From Vulcanimicrobiota bacterium (GTDB lineage Bacteria > Vulcanimicrobiota > Vulcanimicrobiia > Vulcanimicrobiales > Vulcanimicrobiaceae): a DNA stretch of 64,000 bases. Shown here piece by piece: positions 59,196-64,000 of this stretch. A program made the translations under genes and the position numbers. The notes below the pieces were generated by a model. The model was given only the letters and a program-made list of their open reading frames with translations, did no database searches and had not been told where the DNA came from. The stretch is from contig DAIDHQ010000040.1 in the NCBI GenBank assembly GCA_027459645.1, positions 124,001 to 188,000 of the forward strand, given 5' to 3'. The number at the start of each line of letters is the position of its first letter. The first letter of the stretch is position 1.

Positions 59196-60418
59196 TCGTT
59201 TGCAGCATCGATTTGATCAACGGCAAGGCCGTGCAGTTGCAACAAGGGCAACGGCTGGTGCTCGAACGGGATGACGTCGTCGCGATCGCAGAACGCTTCG
59301 GGCGTTTGGGTGAGGTCGCCGTGATCGATCTCGACGCAGCGATGAATCGCGGAAGCAACCGCGAGCTGATCGAAGCGCTATGCCGCATCGCACCGTGCCG
59401 CGTGGGGGGCGGCATCCGTGATGCGGAGACGGCCCGGCGATACATGCGCGCGGGCGCACGGCGCGTGATCTTGGGAACCGCGGCGACGCCGGAACTGCTG
59501 CGCTTGCTTCCACGCGATCGAACGATCGTCGCCATCGACGCACGCGGTAATCGCGTCGCAACCCACGGGTGGCGAGTTCTCCAGAACGAGTCGCCCGAAG
59601 AACGCGCGGCGCGTCTGGCACCATACTGCAGCGGCTTTCTCTTCACCGACGTCGAGCGCGAAGGTATGCTCGGCGGAATCGATATCGATCGGATGCGCGC
59701 TTTGCGTGGCGCGATCGACGGAACGCTCACCGTCGCCGGCGGCATCCGTTCGGTTGCGGAAATCCGCGCGCTCGACGCACTCGGCATCGACGCGCAGGTC
59801 GGCATGGCGGTGTATACGAGCGTGCTCGATCCCATCGAAGCGTTCGTCGCGCTGGTCGATTTCGAAAAAGGCGACGGACTCGTTCCCACGGTCGTCTGCG
59901 ACGACGAAGACGGCTCGGTCCGCATGACCGCCTATTCCAGCGCGGATTCGCTTCGCGTCGCGCTGCGCGAAGGTATCGGCGCGTACTGGAGCCGTTCGCG
60001 ACGCGAACTGTGGCGCAAAGGCGAAACTAGCGGAAACCGGCAACGGCTGCGGCGCGTGCAGATCGACTGCGATCGCGATGCGCTGATCTTCCGCGTCGAA
60101 CAAGCCGGGCCGACGTGCCACTCCGGCGAAGCGCGCTGCTTTTCACAGACCACCTTTTCGTGGAACGATCTTCTCGGCCGAATCGCGCAACGCGCGCGCA
60201 GCGGCGGCACGGATTCATACACGAACGCGCTACTCGCCGATGCGAAATTTCTCGAAGTGAAATTGCTGGAAGAGGCGCAAGAGGTCGCCGACGCACGGAC
60301 GCGCGACGAGGTTGCGTGGGAATGCGCCGACCTGCTGTACTTTATGTCGGTGAAGATGCAGGCGTCCGGCGTCGGCATCGACGACGTCATGTATCAATTG
60401 GCGGCACGCGCGCGATGA
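59192..60418 (+). CDS. hisA: Trifunctional HisA-HisI-HisE fusion
   Basis: A 408-residue single reading frame from GTG 59192. Residues 1-218 are HisA, ProFAR isomerase (MIVCSIDLINGKAVQL with first Asp; AIDARGNRVATHGW with second Asp; phosphate loops VGGGIRD and VAGGIRS). About 222-320 is HisI, PRA-CH cyclohydrolase (AYWSRSRRELWRKGETSGN, QIDCDRDAL, GPTCHSGEARCF). About 325-405 is HisE, PRA-PPase (LEVKLLEEAQEVADA, WECADLLYFM). HisI-HisE fusions are common; joining them to HisA puts steps 2, 3 and 4 in one chain. Confidence 0.95.
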   Translation: MIVCSIDLINGKAVQLQQGQRLVLERDDVVAIAERFGRLGEVAVIDLDAAMNRGSNRELIEALCRIAPCRVGGGIRDAETARRYMRAGARRVILGTAATPELLRLLPRDRTIVAIDARGNRVATHGWRVLQNESPEERAARLAPYCSGFLFTDVEREGMLGGIDIDRMRALRGAIDGTLTVAGGIRSVAEIRALDALGIDAQVGMAVYTSVLDPIEAFVALVDFEKGDGLVPTVVCDDEDGSVRMTAYSSADSLRVALREGIGAYWSRSRRELWRKGETSGNRQRLRRVQIDCDRDALIFRVEQAGPTCHSGEARCFSQTTFSWNDLLGRIAQRARSGGTDSYTNALLADAKFLEVKLLEEAQEVADARTRDEVAWECADLLYFMSVKMQASGVGIDDVMYQLAARAR

Positions 60419-61650
60419 CGCGCATCTCGCTGCGGCGCATCGCTCCGGGACACGCCATCGCGGCACGGCCACCGGCATTGCCGGATGTATCGAAGATTCT
60501 GAATGACGTTCGGCGGGACGGCGACGCGGCGGTCGCGCGTTATGCCGAACGCTTCGGCGATCCGGCGCCTCGCGTGGCGAGCGCGCAAGAGTTAAGCGAC
60601 GCCTATCGGACGCTCGATGCCGGCCTTCGACGAGCGCTGGACGGCGCCGCGCAGCGTATCGAGCGGTTCGCTCGCGCGCAGCGTGGCGCGTTTTCCGATT
60701 GCACGATCGCCACGCCCTGGGGGCGCATCGGACACGAGCTGCAGCCGCTCGAGCGTGCCGGCGCGTACGTTCCCGCCGGGCGGTATCCGCTGCCGTCGTC
60801 GCTGCTCATGGCGGTCATTCCCGCGCGCGTTGCGGGCGTAGCTTCAATCACCGTCGCGTCGCCACGGCTTACGCCCGTCGTACTTGCCGCCGCATCGATC
60901 GCGAAAGCCGATTGCGTCGTGCAAATCGGCGGCGCACAAGCGATTGCCGCGCTCGCCTATGGTACGGAAAGCATCCCGCCGGCCGATATCATCGTGGGAC
61001 CGGGTAACGCGTATGTTGCTGCGGCAAAGCGGGCGGTCTACGGTGTATGCGGAATCGACGGTGTGGCAGGGCCGAGCGAAGTGTTGATCGTCGCCGGCGG
61101 CGATGCAGACCCGCGTCTGGTTGCGGCAGATTTGCTCGCTCAAGCCGAACACGACGTCGATGCACGCGCGCTCTTACTGACGGATTCAGAACGTCTCGCG
61201 CGCGACGTCGACGTGGAACTCGCAGAGCAGTTGACCGCGCTCCCAACGCGCGAAATCGCTCGCATCGCACTCGAACGCAATGGGTGGTGTTGCATCGTGC
61301 CGCTCGAGCGCGCGCCGGAGATCGTCAATTCCGTCGCTCCCGAACACCTCGAATTGCACGGGCATAGCGCTCGAACATTGCGCCCTGCGCTGCGCGCGTA
61401 CGGCGCGCTCTTCGACGGTTCCACCGCAGCCGAAGCGCTCGGCGATTACGGGGCCGGTCCAAATCACGTGCTCCCGACCGGCGGAACCGCGCGTTTTTCG
61501 TCGGGCCTTTCGGTCCTCACGTTCATGACGGTGCGCACGTTTCAGGAAGTCGATCGCCCCGATAGCGAGCTTCTGCGCGATTCCGCACGTCTGGCGCGCG
61601 CCGAGGGCCTCGAGGCGCACGCGCGCGCGCTCGAGCGGCGATCCATTTAG
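60415..61650 (+). CDS. hisD: Histidinol dehydrogenase
   Basis: A 411-residue enzyme: ERAGAYVPAGRYPLPSSLLM, the NAD site GPGNAYVAAAKRAVYG, zinc ligands in AQAEHD, and the catalytic Glu-His pair in APEHLEL. It oxidises histidinol to histidine in two NAD-dependent steps. The gene is last in the operon, although hisD usually comes early; its ATG overlaps the hisA-I-E stop. It converges with the DUF5916 gene, sharing 4 bases. Confidence 0.96.
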   Translation: MTRISLRRIAPGHAIAARPPALPDVSKILNDVRRDGDAAVARYAERFGDPAPRVASAQELSDAYRTLDAGLRRALDGAAQRIERFARAQRGAFSDCTIATPWGRIGHELQPLERAGAYVPAGRYPLPSSLLMAVIPARVAGVASITVASPRLTPVVLAAASIAKADCVVQIGGAQAIAALAYGTESIPPADIIVGPGNAYVAAAKRAVYGVCGIDGVAGPSEVLIVAGGDADPRLVAADLLAQAEHDVDARALLLTDSERLARDVDVELAEQLTALPTREIARIALERNGWCCIVPLERAPEIVNSVAPEHLELHGHSARTLRPALRAYGALFDGSTAAEALGDYGAGPNHVLPTGGTARFSSGLSVLTFMTVRTFQEVDRPDSELLRDSARLARAEGLEAHARALERRSI

Positions 61651-63764
61651 GTTCCCGTCGCACCGCCGACGTGAAAGACGTATTTCACGATGAAGCGATG
61701 CAGCGTCTGCGGCGCGGCCGGCGTGCCGTATTCCAGATACAACATGTCCTGATTCGCGAAGCGCTGCTGATACAAGAGCGCGACGTTCGTACCGGGCGTT
61801 GCAAAGCCGCCCGTGCCGTTGATGGAACGCAGGTTGATCGCAATCGAAGCGTTGCGCCCAAACGTACGCGAGAAGGCGACGCGGCGCAACCATTGCGAAT
61901 CCCGAATCGGTCCGCCCGCACCGAGCCGTTCGACATTGCCGTCGTATTCGAACGAGATGCCATAGGGCCCGATGACGCGCGTGATCGATGCAGCGGTTTG
62001 CTGAACGTAGAGGCCACCGAACGGCCCCCACGTGTACGAAACGCTCATCGGCGAAGGCGTGTTGTCGCCGTACCCGAGCGAAACCTGGCGGCGGTTGTAC
62101 GTGTATTGGCCGAGTTCGCTCGGACCGGCAAACCCGCTGATGGAAAAGAGATTCTTGAACGATAGCCGGTAGAACGCGTTGACGTCAGCTTCGTGAACGT
62201 TTCCGAGGCGGTCGAGATAGCGATCTCCGAAGACCGAAAGGCTGTACGACTGGATGCCGCTGCGTGCCGAGCCGACTCCGGAATACTGTGCGATGGCACC
62301 GGGGCCACGAATGTCGTTGATCGCCGTATACCCGTCGATCGGCGCATAACCCGAGCCGACGTTTTGATAGATTCCTTCGATCAAAATATGCGCGTTGCGC
62401 AAACCTTCTGCGAAGATGGTCGCACGCGACGGGCCGGCATTCACGACAGCCATCCCGCTCTCGGAACCGAAGAATGCATCGGTGAATTGGCCTGAATGCC
62501 GGTTGGTTTGAGATGCGCCGAAGCCCACGGTATCGTCGTTTAACGCATCGTGGCGGGCAAAGACGCCTTCGCTGCTCAGCGTCAACGCATTATCGGGCGT
62601 CGTATAGGCGTAGCCGTACGCCGCATCGTCGAACGAAGGGCCGGCAACGTTGAGCGCGCCGATTGCATTGCGCCCGATGGTGCCTTCCGCTTTTAAGCCG
62701 CTATTGAAGATGCCGATCGACGGCGTATAGAACATCGAGTCGCCACCTCCGAAGAGGGAGATCTGCGGAACGGCGTTGATGTACTGCGCACCCTGCGCGA
62801 AGAACGGCCGGTACTCATTGTAGACGCGGGCGAACTCTTGAGGCGAGATCGCCGTTTGATCTTCCTCGACGTTCGAAAAATCGGGATTGTACGTTCCCAC
62901 CAGCGCCAACGTGTCGGTGACGGGATAGGTAACGTCGATCCCGGCAACTCTTGGGCTGATCCGTTTGAATTGACCGATGCCGTTTTGAAACCGGTCGCGG
63001 TCGGATCCGGCACTCTCGAGCGCATACACGTCGGCATACGGGTGCGGACGCGTCGCGTTCGCCGCGAGATGAATTCCCGTGAGCAACGGCCAGTTCTGCG
63101 GCGTCGACGCATTGGTTTGCGACGGCTCGAATGCCCACGAATAATCGCTGTTCGTCGCCGCGACATAACGCTCGAAATTGATGCGCCAGCGTTCGTTCGG
63201 TCCCGCTTGAGAGCGTAGATCCGAAAGCGGGATCACCATCATGACGGTGTATCCGCCGTCGTACGCTGCGGCGACCGAACGCCACGGCGGCGCGTACCGC
63301 GCGTTTTCGCTCGACGATTCGCTGTGGACGCCGTGCGGCGTCGCGCTAAACGCGTAGGTTCTCGCTCCGGTTCCCGACGTGTCGATCCATATGGTGACGT
63401 GGTCGTCGGTGCTCACGCTCGCGTTGTCGATGGTCTGCGACGCGGTGATGGGTACGCGTTGCTCGCAACGGAATGCGACGTAGAGATTGCGGTCGTCGTA
63501 GAGTAAATACGCGGTCGTCGTCATCGACGCAGCGCGCAGCGTCGAAAAGTCGATGAAATCGCGCGCCGTTACGGCTTTTTGCCAGAGCGGCGAGCGCAGC
63601 GACGGGTCGAGCGGCGGCGCGACCGCCGTTTTTACAGCCGGAATCTCGGTTCGATGCCCCACCGCGCCAAACGCGTATGCCGTGGCCGCGCCGAACGCGA
63701 GCACGCCGAGAAGCGCTCGACACATGCGGGCGATAAGGTCTGTAGCTCGGGGATGTTCGTTCAT
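61647..63764 (-). CDS. DUF5916 protein with CBM9-like N-terminal domain, probable outer-membrane beta-barrel
   Basis: A 705-residue exported protein from ATG 63764 with a hydrophobic signal (ALLGVLAFGAATAYAF). Residues about 45-220 resemble the carbohydrate-binding family 9 domain (TTTAYLLYDDRNLYVAFRCEQR), and the remainder is the DUF5916 domain (NPDFSNVEEDQTAISPQEFARVYNEYRPFF) with alternating beta strands typical of a porin-like barrel. Ligand unknown. A longer start at 63929 adds a basic 55-residue leader ahead of the signal peptide and is not favoured. Confidence 0.82.
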   Translation of the reverse strand: MNEHPRATDLIARMCRALLGVLAFGAATAYAFGAVGHRTEIPAVKTAVAPPLDPSLRSPLWQKAVTARDFIDFSTLRAASMTTTAYLLYDDRNLYVAFRCEQRVPITASQTIDNASVSTDDHVTIWIDTSGTGARTYAFSATPHGVHSESSSENARYAPPWRSVAAAYDGGYTVMMVIPLSDLRSQAGPNERWRINFERYVAATNSDYSWAFEPSQTNASTPQNWPLLTGIHLAANATRPHPYADVYALESAGSDRDRFQNGIGQFKRISPRVAGIDVTYPVTDTLALVGTYNPDFSNVEEDQTAISPQEFARVYNEYRPFFAQGAQYINAVPQISLFGGGDSMFYTPSIGIFNSGLKAEGTIGRNAIGALNVAGPSFDDAAYGYAYTTPDNALTLSSEGVFARHDALNDDTVGFGASQTNRHSGQFTDAFFGSESGMAVVNAGPSRATIFAEGLRNAHILIEGIYQNVGSGYAPIDGYTAINDIRGPGAIAQYSGVGSARSGIQSYSLSVFGDRYLDRLGNVHEADVNAFYRLSFKNLFSISGFAGPSELGQYTYNRRQVSLGYGDNTPSPMSVSYTWGPFGGLYVQQTAASITRVIGPYGISFEYDGNVERLGAGGPIRDSQWLRRVAFSRTFGRNASIAINLRSINGTGGFATPGTNVALLYQQRFANQDMLYLEYGTPAAPQTLHRFIVKYVFHVGGATGT

Positions 63765-64000
63765 ATTCTGCTCGGCGCTCGTAGACCGACGCCCGTGCCG
63801 GCGCTTGCGTCCGTCTCCCACCCCCCCCCGGTTCAGGCTGACGGCCTCGCGAGCCTCGCCGGTAGGGCCGAAGCGATATTTGTCTGATGAAGGATGCAAC
63901 TCTTCGTGTATCGTGGGGTTTTGAGCCATAGTCCCCCTCAGCGCGATCTTTCGAGTGGTCGATAAATTGCGCCCACTTGATAAAGATTGGTCCACATCAG
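63765..64000 (-). other. Structured 5' region of the DUF5916 gene (236 bases, no separate gene)
   Basis: Contains the stem AGACCGACGC / GCGTCCGTCT at 63783-63792 and 63807-63816 (nine of ten pairs), a run of nine C on the plus strand at 63821-63829 and an ATG at 63929 preceded by GAGGGGG, in frame with the DUF5916 gene. It may be a leader with a regulatory hairpin or a short upstream reading frame. I match no known riboswitch class. Confidence 0.5.

Noticed and set aside
63765-64000. Known riboswitch (c-di-GMP, glycine, SAM, cobalamin) in the DUF5916 leader
   Set aside because: Short words such as GGACGCAAGCGCC recall c-di-GMP and glycine aptamers, but the conserved cores and paired second halves are missing.

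Overview
The window is a very dense (no gene-free stretch over about 240 bases), high-GC bacterial chromosome segment with about 60 genes. The organism looks like a Gram-negative-type bacterium outside the well-studied phyla. Candidatus Eremiobacterota (WPS-2) or a neighbour of Acidobacteria is my best guess, based on gene content (DUF5916 outer-membrane-type protein, VPS10-like propeller, paired S10 peptidases, small DUF5985 pairs) and on the many promoters placed so that the mRNA would start at or next to the start codon. The phylum is inference only.

Layout. 1-9.9 kb: a partial GH20 hexosaminidase, FecR protein, degenerate class III cyclase, cupredoxin, HD-GYP phosphodiesterase, CobB sirtuin, an ECF sigma / RskA-type anti-sigma / GNAT cluster, and a wHTH + small membrane protein cluster. 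9.9-23.3 kb: tRNA-Sec (selC) overlapping a DUF4126 gene, GAF histidine kinase, typA, BrkB/DUF1003 membrane proteins, TlpA thioredoxin, clpB, then a trxA-selA-selB-adenine deaminase run. The dedicated SelA, SelB and tRNA-Sec of the selenocysteine system are present; I found no selenoprotein gene and no selD here. 23.5-30.3 kb: gyrA, then tsaE-tsaB-rimI-yqeK-rsfS, in which yqeK and rsfS appear to use CTG and ATC starts, and a TPM-domain protein. 31-43.6 kb: VPS10-like propeller, two tandem S10 serine carboxypeptidases, PadR regulator, acyl-CoA synthetase, comEA, leuS, an epimerase. 43.7-46 kb: comEC; with comEA this gives two DNA-uptake components.

46.5-55.4 kb is an accessory, regulator-rich strip: a decayed comEC-like fragment, TetR/MFS, GNAT, a CrtC-like lipocalin protein, MarR-secreted protein-methyltransferase, TetR/SDR, and BlaI with an M56 peptidase that carries a TonB-like C-terminus. 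At least four of these regulator loci have visible palindromic operators beside or inside their promoters.

55.4-61.7 kb is a complete-looking his operon in the order hisL-G-C-B-H-F-A/I/E-D. It begins with a strong promoter, a 20-residue leader peptide with five consecutive His codons, and a terminator/antiterminator pair: a textbook attenuator. HisA, HisI and HisE are fused into a single 408-residue protein, which I consider the most unusual gene product in the window. The window ends with a DUF5916/CBM9 protein on the minus strand and its structured 5' region.
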